In this document: positions 43,515 through 53,510 of the stretch, in pieces | Layout: the number at the start of each line of letters is the position of its first letter | Numbering within the stretch: position 1 is the first letter of the stretch | NCBI GenBank assembly: GCA_032622095.1 | Contig: CP136069.1 | Location: 2,513,462-2,577,461 of the forward strand | DNA from: Siphonodentalium dalli | Lineage: Eukaryota > Mollusca > Scaphopoda > Gadilida > Siphonodentaliidae | DNA length: 64,000 bases | Direction of reading: 5' to 3' | Program-made: the position numbers and the translations under genes | Notes under the pieces: generated by a model | What the model saw: the letters and a program-made list of their open reading frames with translations, nothing else | Told to the model about the DNA's origin: nothing | Databases searched by the model: none

Positions 43515-43765
43515 TTGACACGGTAAATAACCGCAGTGTGAGGCGGTCGCAGAAAATACTACTGAGATGTACGACGGTAACAGACTAGATTACCGCGGTG
43601 GACTTCCATCACGACTGCGGCCAGATACCGCGCGTTACCACAGGTACACCGCGAATTGACGCAGTGCAACCGCTTGACCGAAGTCTAGTGGTGGTATGAC
43701 CGTGGTCATTACTGGCCCATAACCTCGTTAAAGGGGTCGATTAATTAGAGCATAGCAGTAAATAC
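43515..43765. repeat. CCGCGGT-rich repeat with TIR-like end
   Basis: Repeated ACCGCGGTGGAC, ACCGCGAATTGACGCAGTGC and CCGTGGTCAT words. The right end is TTAATTAGAGCATAGCAGTA, whose complement is seen at 39313. A partial copy lies at 39780-39880. Confidence 0.5.
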
Positions 43766-43799
43766 TATCTGAGACTCGAGGAAGTAGATATATTAATGT

Positions 43800-43921
43800 T
43801 AATAATATAGTGTGTCTGACATTTGCAGAATGAGGTCCCCAGGGGGTGAATTTAGTATCGCTATCCCACACAGTGGGATAGCATCACCAGATTCATCCTC
43901 TGGGGACCTCATTGTGCTCAG
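43800..43921. repeat. Family C MITE, left part, interrupted
   Basis: GTGTGTCTGACATTTGCAGA and the first inverted module, ending CTCATTGTGCTCAG. The body resumes at 44768 (GGACATCTTCTGGCAAGTAT), as in the uninterrupted copy at 10785. Confidence 0.75.
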
Positions 43922-44759
43922 TAGAGCCCGAAGCCGCCATCGTACGCCGCCGCCGCCAGCCATATTGGCCACAAGCCGCCGCCAGCCATATTATTTCTAA
44001 CGCCAGCCACATTTAAAAATCTCCGCCGCCGGAATTGTAAAATGGCTGAGCCATGTGCATGGGCTTATATGTCAAGCACAACTGTACTGTGAATCGCAAA
44101 GAACTAAACCGCATTGCCTAATATTGGCATACTCGCATGGTTGTTATATTATCAGAACACCTGGCCCCTTAATGTGGAATAGACTATCCCAATGCATGCT
44201 TTCATATAACTGAATGGGCGCATCCATTCGGTATTGAAAGGGTTAAAATATAAATTGTTTATATCGACAACACCCAGTCTCAGACATCATTGGCATTTGT
44301 CAATATATACACATAAGAATAGAAAATAGTTTGAAATAGTATATATCATTACTATCCGGTTCATCATTCAATGATGCATGCATATATCGCAAGATGGCAG
44401 TGATGATAGCAGTCTGAAGTCGACAGAAGTCCCAATGTAACTACTTATACCAATTAGATGGGAAACTACATAGTATATCCATGCCAGTCCTTCGTGAATT
44501 TCGCCGTAATGGAAAAACCCAACATCAAAAGATTACGTGTGGTCTGGAATTCTACGGGTTCACCACAAGTTTACGCTATCTTAACCGATAACAGTGGATT
44601 AGGAACATTTCGGAAACGGAAATACGCTGAATGATAACATCTCAGCCGGCTGAGCCGCCATATTTCGTCAGCCACGAACGTCGTGACTGAGCCGGCTTAG
44701 CTAGCTAACCAGCCACGAAAATCGGTTGAGCCAGCTATTTGTCGTGGCTTCGGGGTCTA
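43922..44759. mobile_element. 838-bp hAT-like element with perfect 8-bp target duplication
   Basis: Flanked by GTGCTCAG (43914-43921 and 44760-44767). Ends TAGAGCCCGAAGCC and, complemented, TAGACCCCGAAGCC. Subterminal repeats rich in CCGCCGCC/CAGCCATATT on the left and CAGCCACGA/GAGCCGGC on the right. No coding frame. Short TAG-start TIR with an 8-bp duplication fits hAT. It split a family C MITE, so it is younger. Confidence 0.8.
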
Positions 44760-44865
44760 GTGCTCAGGGACATCTTCTGGCAAGTATCTATGGTCTCAAA
44801 TTAACAATGATTTCAGTTAGAATTTTCCTCTAAACACTTCCCTGAATAAATAGGGTTCCTTATGC

Positions 44866-45600
44866 CCTTTTATTGTCCCCCGAAATTTTCGGAGGACTAT
44901 TGTAATCAGCCGCGTCCGTCCGTCCATCTGGAGTTATAACTCCAGTAATGATTATCCGATTTGATTTAAACTTGCTATGTACATGTAGGTGTCTCAACCA
45001 AGAACACAGGTGCTCTGCAATTCTGGGTTTGATCCGATGTTCTTTTATGGAGTTATTTCCCTTTTTTCAACTTTTTTTACTTAGAAAATTTCTCACTTGT
45101 TCAGTTTCCGGATGATATCTCAAGTTTGGATCCTTTAATTGCAAATACCATTTTTATGTGGATCAGTCATATCAAGATACAGGTTGAGTTCGAATTTGAC
45201 TTTTTCGACTTAAGTTTGGACTGTTCAATTGAAAATTCCTTTTTTTTCGTGATTCAATGATATCAAAATACAGGTCAAGTTCGAATTTGAGTTTGAGCCG
45301 ATGATTTTTCTCAGAGTTATGGGCCTTTCGACCTTTTTTTATTATAATTTTCTGTATGAGGGTACCTTCATGGTGTAATCAACTCCTCCAACAGTTTTGA
45401 TCGTAGATATTTGAAACTTCAGAGTACTGTTACCCACATATTGGAGATGTGCAACATGTACATGTATATAGATGACGGAAAATTATTTCTTTACGGAATT
45501 ATTAACCCTTTCGACTTAGAACATTTCAACATTTTATTTTAAATTTCTTTAACAAAGCGGCGTCGACTTGCCACGTTTTCGGGGGACACTGTGGTTGGCT
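44866..45600. repeat. Interspersed repeat with TCCCCCGAAA ends
   Basis: Begins TTGTCCCCCGAAATTTTCGG and ends CACGTTTTCGGGGGACA, giving inverted CCCCCGAAA ends. Inside, GAGTTCGAATTTGAC/GTCAAGTTCGAATTTGAG units repeat. No gene seen. Confidence 0.55.
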
Positions 45601-45720
45601 GACCTTTTATTTATCTGTCGTCTGCTTTTATCACCTTTACATCCCTCCAAATCAGAAATAGACCATTCCAATGTATAATTTTATAACTGAATGGGAGAAT
45701 TCATTTAGTATAAAAGGGAT

Positions 45721-45850
45721 TAAACTACTCACTTGCTGCCCCCTGGTGGTTAAACTACTCACTTGCTGCCCCCTGGTGGTTTGGGTACTACTCACTTGCT
45801 GCCCCCTGGTGGTTAAACTACTCACTTGCTGCCCCCTGGTGGTTTGGGTG
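45721..45850 (-). repeat. Four tandem copies of an exon end with its 5' splice donor
   Basis: Four units of 30-33 bp (ACTACTCACTTGCTGCCCCC plus TGGTGGT). On the minus strand each reads ACCACCAGGGGGCAGCAA|GTGAGT, with a good donor. The most upstream copy is the end of the exon at 46060-45826; the other three lie in the intron. Use of a later donor would read a TGA just after the first. Confidence 0.8.
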
Positions 45851-46060
45851 CTAATTTCCCGCTGGCCTCCATCTCTATCTGGGACGGCTGTCTCCCGGAC
45901 AGGAGATCTTTATGTCTCTGTGTTTCTCGGTAAAAGGTGTCGAGTCCACTCTCCGTGGTGTCATGGTAACGACGACCCAAACCCAATTCTGTCGTATTTA
46001 TCCTTGGAATGTAACCCTGGTAACCGGGTATCGGTGGTTCCAATGACGTCCTCTTGTCTT
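45826..46060 (-). CDS. Internal exon of a UPF0605/FAM166-like host gene
   Basis: Acceptor CTCAATTTATTCAG precedes 46060 and donor AA|GTGAGT follows 45826. The 235-bp exon is open and encodes EPPIPGYQGYIPRINTTELG, GRRYHDTTESGLDTFYRETQ and a C-terminal KPPGGS. IPGY.GYIPR followed by a Gly/Tyr-rich block is the UPF0605/FAM166 (CIMIP2) signature; known members line the inside of ciliary and sperm doublet microtubules. It starts at codon position 2, compatible with the exon at 50241-50014, and ends with two bases of a codon. Which paralogue is not decided. Confidence 0.6.
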
Positions 46061-46199
46061 CTGAATAAATTGAGAGGCAAAAATGATATCAGTTTTATTC
46101 ACTGAATTGGGCTATCAATGGGGAATTAATATCAGTTTTATTTTGGGCTCACAATGGGGAATTAACTTATCAACATAAGTTTAACCCTTTCATAACTGG

Positions 46200-46440
46200 A
46201 GCTTCCTGAAATTTGCGAAAACCCTGTGCCAATGTTGAATGCATTCTCGCATATATGCGAGTCTACCATAGGGAGTCTGGCATATATAAGTGAATATATT
46301 GGCCTAAATTATTTATCATGATCTTGAATCTCTTATAATATGCGAAGCTCCCTATGGGAGGGTTTCATATATAAGAGAATGCACTGGCACAGGATCTATA
46401 ATGCTGCACCAGCACAGCTCCGATCACAATTGGCAAGGGA
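46200..46440. repeat. Degenerate hairpin array units
   Basis: CCTGTGCCAATG, CATATATGCGAGTCTACCAT and GCGAAGCTCCCTATGGGAGG, then ATAATGCTGCACCAGCACAG, as in 5990-6020 and 27750-27785. Confidence 0.6.
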
Positions 46441-46579
46441 GGGCTTGTAAATAAATAAACACTTCTAAACAATATAATATTGTATTGAGGCTTTTGTAAA
46501 GCTAAAGTGGGTGAAAGACGAGTTACACAAGGTTAAAATACCATTGTCATAAACCAAATAACATCCAAATACATGGAAA
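46441..46579. other. Short unique spacer
   Basis: No gene; the first degenerate satellite copy begins near 46530. Confidence 0.35.
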
Positions 46580-47462
46580 AATATGAAGGTTCAAATACCA
46601 TTGTCAACTCAAAATACATTCAAAATTTAATATCAAGGTTCAAATACCATTGTCAACTCAAAATACATTCAAAATTTAATATCAAGGTTCAAATACCATT
46701 GTCAACTCAAAATACATTCAAAATTTAATATGAAGGTTCAAATACCATTGTCAACTCAAAATACATTAAAAATTTAATATCAAGGTTCAAATACCATCGT
46801 CAACTCAAAATACATTCAAAATTTAATATCAAGGTTCAAATACCATTGTCAACTCAAAATACATTCAAAATTTAATATGAAGGTTCAAATACCATCGTCA
46901 ACTCAAAATACATTCAAAATTTAATATGAAGGTTCAAATACCATTGTCAACTCAAAATACATTCAAAATTTAATATCAAGGTTCAAATACCATTGTCAAC
47001 TCAAAATACATTCAAAATTTAATATCAAGGTTCAAATACCATTGTCAACTCAAAATACATTCAAAATTTAATATCAAGGTTCAAATACCATCGTCAACTC
47101 AAAATACATTCAAAATTTAATATGAAGGTTCAAATACCATTGTCAACTCAAAATACATTCAAAATTTAATATGAAGGTTCAAATACCATCGTCAACTCAA
47201 AATACATTCAAAATTTAATATGAAGGTTCAAATACCATTGTCAACTCAAAATACATTCAAAATTTAATATGAAGGTTCAAATACCATTGTCAACTCAAAA
47301 TACATTCAAAATTTAATATGAAGGTTCAAATACCATTGTCAACTCAAAATACATTCAAAATTTAATATCAAGGTTCAAATACCATCGTCAACTCAAAATA
47401 CATTAAAAATTTAATATCAAGGTTCAAATACCATTGTCAACTCAAAATACATTCAAAATTTA
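46580..47462. repeat. 49-bp satellite, about 18 copies
   Basis: Unit AAGGTTCAAATACCATTGTC, then AACTCAAAATACATTCAAAA, then TTTAATATC. Variants are limited to T/C in CATTG/CATCG, C/G before AAGG and C/A in ATTCAA. The variants recur in a patterned order, suggesting higher-order duplication of blocks. Confidence 0.95.
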
Positions 47463-47527
47463 AATTATTAAAATCCGCAGTGCAGAAAAGGGGAAGTAAT
47501 ATTCTGTCAGAAGAAACAAATGAATAA

Positions 47528-48950
47528 ACAAATACACATCAATCCAAAAGGGATAACCCTTTACCCAACAAACCGGCCAAAACCGATAATAATATTACAT
47601 GGATAGACAAATACACATCAATCCAAAAGGGATAACCCTTTACCCAACAAACCGGCCAAAACCGATAATAATATTACATGGATAGACAAATACACATCAA
47701 TCCAAAAGGGATAACCCTTTACCCAACAAACCGGCCAAAACCGATAATAATATTACATGGATAGACAAATACACATCAATCCAAAAGGGATAACCCTTTA
47801 CCCAACAAACCGGCCAAAACCGATAATAATATTACATGGATAGACAAATACACATCAATCCAAAAGGGATAACCCTTTACCCAACAAACCGGCCAAAACC
47901 GATAATAATATTACATGGATAGACAAATACACATCAATCCAAAAGGGATAACCCTTTACCCAACAAACCGGCCAAAACCGATAATAATATTACATGGATA
48001 GACAAATACACATCAATCCAAAAGGGATAACCCTTTACCCAACAAACCGGCCAAAACCGATAATAATATTACATGGATAGACAAATACACATCAATCCAA
48101 AAGGGATAACCCTTTACCCAACAAACCGGCCAAAACCGATAATAATATTACATGGATAGACAAATACACATCAATCCAAAAGGGATAACCCTTTACCCAA
48201 CAAACCGGCCAAAACCGATAATAATATTACATGGATAGACAAATACACATCAATCCAAAAGGGATAACCCTTTACCCAACAAACCGGCCAAAACCGATAA
48301 TAATATTACATGGATAGACAAATACACATCAATCCAAAAGGGATAACCCTTTACCCAACAAACCGGCCAAAACCGATAATAATATTACATGGATAGACAA
48401 ATACACATCAATCCAAAAGGGATAACCCTTTACCCAACAAACCGGCCAAAACCGATAATAATATTACATGGATAGACAAATACACATCAATCCAAAAGGG
48501 ATAACCCTTTACCCAACAAACCGGCCAAAACCGATAATAATATTACATGGATAGACAAATACACATCAATCCAAAAGGGATAACCCTTTACCCAACAAAC
48601 CGGCCAAAACCGATAATAATATTACATGGATAGACAAATACACATCAATCCAAAAGGGATAACCCTTTACCCAACAAACCGGCCAAAACCGATAATAATA
48701 TTACATGGATAGACAAATACACATCAATCCAAAAGGGATAACCCTTTACCCAACAAACCGGCCAAAACCGATAATAATATTACATGGATAGACAAATACA
48801 CATCAATCCAAAAGGGATAACCCTTTACCCAACAAACCGGTTAAAACCGATAATAATATTACATGTATAGACAAATACACATCAATCCAAAAGGGATAAC
48901 CCTTTACCCAACAAACCGGCCAAAACCGATAATAATATTACATGTATATA
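47528..48950. repeat. 79-bp satellite derived from a family B end, about 18 copies
   Basis: The unit contains AAATACACATCAATCCAAAA, GGGATAACCCTTTACCCAAC and AAACCGGCCAAAACCG, then ATAATAATATTACATGGATA. The middle is the terminus and subterminal GGCC boxes of family B. Copies are almost identical over 1.4 kb; only the last two differ (TTAAAACCG, CATGTATAG). It stops at TATAGTTATAACCCTAACCC and next to a reverse family B copy. Confidence 0.95.
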
Positions 48951-48974
48951 GTTATAACCCTAACCCTAAGAAAC

Positions 48975-49363
48975 AAATGAATAGACAAATACACATCAAT
49001 CCAAAACAAACCGGCCAAAACCGGCCAAATAAAGCTTCAACAGCCTAAAATATCTTCGGTCTGTCTCAATAGAACCATACAAATATGGATATCATTGGAA
49101 CCGGCTCCTTGACCACATTGTGATAGTTACAGTTATGCCCTGTGCCAATGCATTCTCTTATATATGCGAGTCGACCATAGGTCGCCTCGCATATATAAGA
49201 GAATGCATTGGCCTAAAAAAAATAATTCTTACATTCTTTAACAATTTTATAATTTTATAATGTGTTAAGCCAATGCATTCTCTTATATATGCGAGGCGAC
49301 CTATGGTCGACTCGCATATATAAGAGAATGCATTGGCACAGGGCCCTTCTGTTGGGTAAAGGG
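48975..49363 (-). mobile_element. Family B MITE, reverse orientation, left end fused to the satellite
   Basis: CAATCCAAAACAAACCGGCC replaces the normal terminus: the first 17 bp are deleted and the satellite flank is joined. Hairpins and opposite end are normal, finishing CTGTTGGGTAAAGGG then TTAA 49364-49367. Confidence 0.75.
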
Positions 49364-49367
49364 TTAA

Positions 49368-49433
49368 CCCACAGGGAGCCTCACACAGATGGAAGCATGC
49401 CCAGAGAATGAGGGGTCTCTAAAGGTTAAACCA
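49368..49433. mobile_element. Family A MITE, deleted, abutting family B
   Basis: CCCACAGGGAGCCTCACACA starts immediately after the TTAA that ends the family B copy; the centre is deleted (GCATGCCCAGAGAATG); end GGGGTCTCTAAAGG then TTAA. Confidence 0.65.
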
Positions 49434-49512
49434 GAATCATGGGCTTGATAGGAGGTGTGTCACGTTACATGTTCATCTTATGGTAGATATTTACAGAAAG
49501 TTTACTGTTTAA

Positions 49513-49591
49513 CCCAGAGTGAGCCTCACACAGATAGAAGCATACACTACAGAGTGTCGTCTGCTCCAGTCTATGTGGGGCTCTCTATGGG
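49513..49591. mobile_element. Family A MITE, 79 bp
   Basis: TTAA at 49509-49512 and 49592-49595; ends CCCAGAGTGAGCC and GGGGCTCTCTATGGG. The right TTAA is also the left TTAA of the next element. Confidence 0.8.
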
Positions 49592-49595
49592 TTAA

Positions 49596-49997
49596 CCCTT
49601 TACCCAACAAACCGGCCAAAACCGGCCAAATAAAGCTTCAACAGCCTAAAATATCTTCGGTCTGTCTCAATAGAACCATACAAATATGGATATCATTGGA
49701 ACCGGCTCCTTGACCACATTGTGATAGTTACAGTTATACCCTGTGCCAATGCATTCTCTTATATATGCGAGTCGACCATAGGTCGCCTCGCATATATAAG
49801 AGAATGCATTGGCCTAAAAAAAAATCTTTTTTTAACACTTTTTACCATTTTTTCTTACATTCTTTAACAATTTTATAATTTTTAATGTGTTAAGCCAATG
49901 CATTCTCTTATATATGCGAGGCGACCTATGGTCGACTCGCATATATAAGAGAATGCATTGGCACAGGGTAAAAAAAAACGTTCTGTTGGGTAAAGGG
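49596..49997 (-). mobile_element. Family B MITE, full-length, reverse
   Basis: CCCTTTACCCAACAAACCGG start shared through TTAA 49592-49595 with a family A copy; two hairpins with AT spacer; end TGTTGGGTAAAGGG followed by TTTAA. Confidence 0.8.
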
Positions 49998-50013
49998 TTT
50001 AAACCAGACTTAC

Positions 50014-50241
50014 CTAGGAGCATGGGCTGTATAGGATGTGTGTCACGATACATGTTCATCTTGTCTCGGACAAAGGGGTCGGTGTACACTGCTTTCAGCC
50101 TCGGGTAGTTGCCGGACTGTCGTCGGAGGTCGCATATTTTAGTGTCATGCATCGACGTGTTGTTATTGAATTCATCAATACATACGTCACAATCTTCTTT
50201 GTATGTGTTACCAAATTTAAACGACATTCGAGGTACATACC
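50014..50241 (-). CDS. Internal exon of a UPF0605/FAM166-like host gene
   Basis: Minus-strand acceptor TTTTATTTTGTAG before 50241 and strong donor CTAG|GTAAGT after 50014 bound a 228-bp open exon. It encodes GYVPRMSFKFGNTYKEDCDV, then CIDEFNNNTSMHDTKICDLR, YPRLKAVYTDPFVRDKMNMY and a C-terminal QPMLL. GYVPR followed by FGNTY is the repeated core of the UPF0605/FAM166 (CIMIP2) family, also in the exon at 46060. Both ends are phase 1, so it can splice to 46060 without breaking the frame. Three Cys are present. The upstream exon with the usual IPGY start was not found. A family B MITE lies 16 bp into the downstream intron. Confidence 0.55.
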
Positions 50242-50549
50242 CTACAAAATAAAAATTACAAAATAAAAAAAAATTCAAGGAACATACCCTACAAAATAAA
50301 TATTTAAGAAATAAATAAATTGCGAATCAGTGTGAATAGTAAAATTTGACCACAAAGAATATTTGATTGTCTGGCAATGCGAAACAGAGTCTTACAATCT
50401 GTTTCTGTGATCTGTCTGTATCTGTATCTGTAGTTGTTACATCCTAGTGACCAAGGCTGGCTTTTACAGGACGGGATCGAGTAGATCCATAATTTTTCCA
50501 GGAAGTTTTTTTTGACGAACCCGTGACTTCTTCGCCACGGTAGGGATCT
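50242..50549. other. Probable intron sequence
   Basis: AT-rich; contains AACATACCCTACAAAATAAA twice (50238 and 50281), so the acceptor region is partly duplicated. A CTGTATCTGTATCTGT run lies near 50405-50430. Confidence 0.4.
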
Positions 50550-50831
50550 TTAACGTGCGCACATTGTTGCACATGGGACAGCCATTAGCGTCGGCTCCCG
50601 ATCCGACAGTGTGCCAAGTGTAGTGTCATCCCTGGTCATGACATTACGAGAGGAGCAGATGTACGAAGTTAGTCCAGTACGCATTTTTTCAAATTTTGTC
50701 TGAGACTCTTTGGCTTCTGGAATCTTTCTCAGATCACTGATCGTGGCATCGATGATTGATTTGTGATGGGAATATACTGGGAATGCAGATGGCGACAAAA
50801 CCACTACATAATAGCCCAGTTTTAAAGACAT
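50550..50831 (-). CDS. Uncharacterised 93-codon open frame
   Basis: Starts at ATG 50831 (SLKLGYYVVVLSPSAFPVYS), then KSIIDATISDLRKIPEAKES, and ends TAA 50550. Its 5' 80 bp (50805-50880) is duplicated at 51055-51135, where the frame stops after a few codons. The 3' part (about 50500-50650) resembles a dispersed sequence with AGGGATCTTTAACGTGCGCA that I believe is common in marine invertebrate genomes. It could be an upstream exon of the neighbouring gene, but no splice evidence supports this. Confidence 0.25.
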   Translation of the reverse strand: MSLKLGYYVVVLSPSAFPVYSHHKSIIDATISDLRKIPEAKESQTKFEKMRTGLTSYICSSRNVMTRDDTTLGTLSDREPTLMAVPCATMCAR

Positions 50832-51135
50832 ATTATGTACTTGTTCGGGTGCGTGAAACTGATAAGATAGTATTCAGGTGCTACATGTATGCCGACTTCA
50901 GGAATGTAATATCGCCGAAAATCTGAAGCAAATCAACCATACCACTCCATAGGTAACATACCACTCCATAGGTAACATACCACTCCATAGGTAACATACC
51001 ACTCCATAGGTAACATACCACTCCATAGGTATTATTTCTTTTGTAAAATCAACCCGCTACATAATAGCCCAGTTTTAAAGACATATTATGTACTTGTTCG
51101 GGTGCGTGAAACTGATAAGTTAGTATTCAGGCGCT
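50805..51135. repeat. Local duplication with a 19-bp tandem repeat
   Basis: About 80 bp at 50805-50880 recurs at 51055-51135 (AATAGCCCAGTTTTAAAGAC, GGGTGCGTGAAACTGATAAG). Between them lie five copies of CCACTCCATAGGTAACATA at about 50941-51030. Confidence 0.85.
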
Positions 51136-51407
51136 ATCAGAATGTAACATTCTACTAACATCGCCGTTAATTTGAAGCAAATCGACCGTACCAATCCAGA
51201 GAAAACATCGTCAGAACTATATATGCTCAATTGTAAATATTTACTACTCGATTCGGGATACATCTATTGGCAATAAACTAACGAAAACGATTTCGCCATC
51301 GAGTGTCACTGCATTTAATTCATATATAAGAATGACGGTGTGTGTTGTATATTTGGATATACTATTTGTAAAAAATACTCCAAAATTCTCCATTTCTATT
51401 TGATAAC

Positions 51408-51661
51408 CAAGCCTTGAAATAGTGTGTCTGTCATTTGCAGAATGAGGTCCCCAGAGGGTGAATTTAGTGATGCTACCCCGCATAGCGGGCTAGCATCACC
51501 AAATTCACCCTCTGGGGACCTCATTCTGCTTACAACTCAGCAGATTGTGGTTCCCAGAGGGTGAATTTGGTGATGCTAGCCCGCTATGCGTGGTAGCATC
51601 ACTAAATTCACCCTCTGGGGACCTCATTCTGCAAATGACAGACACCCTATTTCAAGGCTTG
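51408..51661. mobile_element. Family C MITE, short form
   Basis: Same size and layout as 27233-27484; ends CAAGCCTTGAAATAG and complement. Flanks TTGATAAC and TTGACAAT agree at 6 of 8 positions, a decayed duplication. Confidence 0.8.
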
Positions 51662-51799
51662 TTGACAATACCGGACTGTTCCACATCACTTTAATATGCT
51701 TGCTATGATTTTCCATAAAACAATCTTCTCTTCAAACAGTAACGTCAAACATGACATCACTATTGAACAGCGACTCAGGGAAAAACATGGGCACATGTA

Positions 51800-51957
51800 C
51801 AGTAACGCTCTAAATAATCGACCCCTTAACCATATCAGAATTATGGGTACCCGAGAGCTTTCCGATGAATGGCAACAAGCCATATTTCCGACTAAATCCT
51901 GAAAAGTTACCCATAATTCTGTTGTGGTTAAGGAGTCGATTACTTAGGGCATTACTG
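51800..51957. mobile_element. Family D MITE, 158 bp
   Basis: TA-flanked, ends CAGTAACGCTCTAAATAATC and GATTACTTAGGGCATTACTG; followed by a linker and a family A copy, the block that is inverted at 42577. Confidence 0.75.
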
Positions 51958-51993
51958 TATATCATCCTATGAATCTCTACTATATATGGCTAA

Positions 51994-52074
51994 CCCCCAT
52001 AGAGAGCCCCACACAGATAGAATGATCTATTACTGACTGTCGTCTGCTCGTGTCTGTGAGGGGCACCATATGGG
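51994..52074. mobile_element. Family A MITE variant
   Basis: CCCCCATAGAGAGCCCCACA start after CTAA; end GGGGCACCATATGGG; core CTGACTGTCGTCTGCTC. Confidence 0.7.
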
Positions 52075-52233
52075 TGTTCTGTATTTCCCACTGGGAATGG
52101 GGCCCCATTTCATTGTCTAAACTATCCCTGGCAGCTAAACGGTATATATACCGGTATGTATTTATTATAATGTTAAGTCATCTTGAGATAATGAGGCCCC
52201 AACAGTAATTAAATCAAGAATGATCAGACTTAA

Positions 52234-52472
52234 CCCTTTACCCAACAGAAGGGCCCTGTGCCAATGCATTCTCTTATATATGCGAGTCGACCATAGGTCG
52301 CCTCGCATATATAAGAGAATGCATTGGCTTAACACTGTAACTATCACAATGTGGTCAAGGAGCCGGTTCCAATGATATCCATATTTGTATGGTTCTATTG
52401 AGACAGACCGAAGATATTTTAGGCTGTTGAAGCTTTATTTGGCCGGTTTTGGCCGGTTTGTTGGGTAAAGGG
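52234..52472 (+). mobile_element. Family B MITE, short form with one hairpin
   Basis: TTAA at 52230-52233 and 52473-52476; perfect ends; AT spacer and second hairpin are deleted between TTAACA and CTGTAACTATCAC. 239 bp. Confidence 0.8.
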
Positions 52473-52521
52473 TTAAAAGTAAATGTACAGTACTTATAAC
52501 ATTAAATGTACAGTACTTATA

Positions 52522-53381
52522 CAGGGTTTCCGCTATACCGGCAGGGGGTCCCCTTGACGGCCCCGTTCCCCTCGCCAAGTTTTCCCCTCCTGCCATACCC
52601 CAGGACATACTGCATGTCTATAAAGGTATAAAGATGTTTAAAACTTCTGAATTTTGTTGGAACAGTACTGAGGAATTTTAAAAGGTGAATTTATTTTATA
52701 TCTTGTGAGTGTACACACTAACGCGTTGTTATACAGAAAATTGAAACAGGAAGTGATCGGAACTGACATTGCTAGAAGCTATGCCTTTGAGGCTGGTTAG
52801 TTACGTTGCGGTTAGTACTGGTTATGTTATGCAAAAGAGCAGTAATTTAATCGTACCTGTCATGTTTTATACCGCAAAATATACTGTTCACTTTGTAATA
52901 GAGCGAGAGAGAAATGTGGGAGTAGCCGCACCAGGCATCAAGGCATCTTACCACTGCCCACAAAGAATACTCATAGGCCAGATATGTAATCAGCCTTCTA
53001 TATTTACACTGCAGCTGCTAAAATATATTCCGATTACGTTATGCATCCGAAATATCTGCTGGGTCTTCCACAGTGAGTATTCTAACATTAACGAGCACGT
53101 TTAACTCGGGATCCAAATTACTGGTGTTCTATACTTCGTAAATTAATTTATATCTAATAAATTTACTAGTTTTAAAGTTACAGGTACATGTATAAGGTTT
53201 GATAGCTTGGCACTTGGGCAGAAATGGAACAAAACAATCTGCCATTTCTACTCTCACATGATTCTTTTTGGCCGATATAAAGAAAGTAGTTCAACCAGTG
53301 CTAAAACAGGCGACTTTTACCCAGATTTTTCCCCTTGACGGCTACCGGCCCCCATTCCCCTACCCCCTAGCGGAAACCCTG
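52522..53381. mobile_element. 860-bp hAT-like element
   Basis: Ends CAGGGTTTCCGCTA and its complement TAGCGGAAACCCTG. Subterminal CCCCTTGACGG and CCCCATTCCCCT words lie near both ends. Flanked by ACTTATA (52515-52521 and 53382-53388), 7 bp visible of an expected 8. CAGGG start with an 8-bp-class duplication fits hAT. A 111-codon plus frame (52769-53104) has no recognisable domain. It inserted into a 26-bp tandem repeat. Confidence 0.75.
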
Positions 53382-53510
53382 ACTTATAATAACATTAAAT
53401 GTACCGTACTTATAATAACATTACATGTACCGTACTTATAATAACATTACATGTACCGTACTTATAATAACATTACATGTACCGTACTTATAATAACATT
53501 ACATGTAAGT
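53382..53510. repeat. 26-bp tandem repeat
   Basis: Unit ATAATAACATTACATGTACC then GTACTT, four to five copies; one or two more lie left of the hAT-like insertion (52480-52521). The following 53510-53700 holds three copies of ACTAATGTTAAGTCATTTGG-type sequence. Confidence 0.8.

Noticed and set aside
39313-43765. One 4.4-kb element with GCTATGCTCTAATTAAT inverted ends
   Set aside because: Both ends exist, but the interval is filled with unrelated arrays and MITEs, and a third similar end lies at 39760; more likely separate fragments.
46580-48950. Regular repeats resembling a CRISPR array
   Set aside because: The 49- and 79-bp units are contiguous with no variable spacers and lie in eukaryotic DNA; they are satellites.
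48950-48975. Telomere-like AACCCTAACCCTAA
   Set aside because: Only two hexamers; too short for an interstitial telomere claim.
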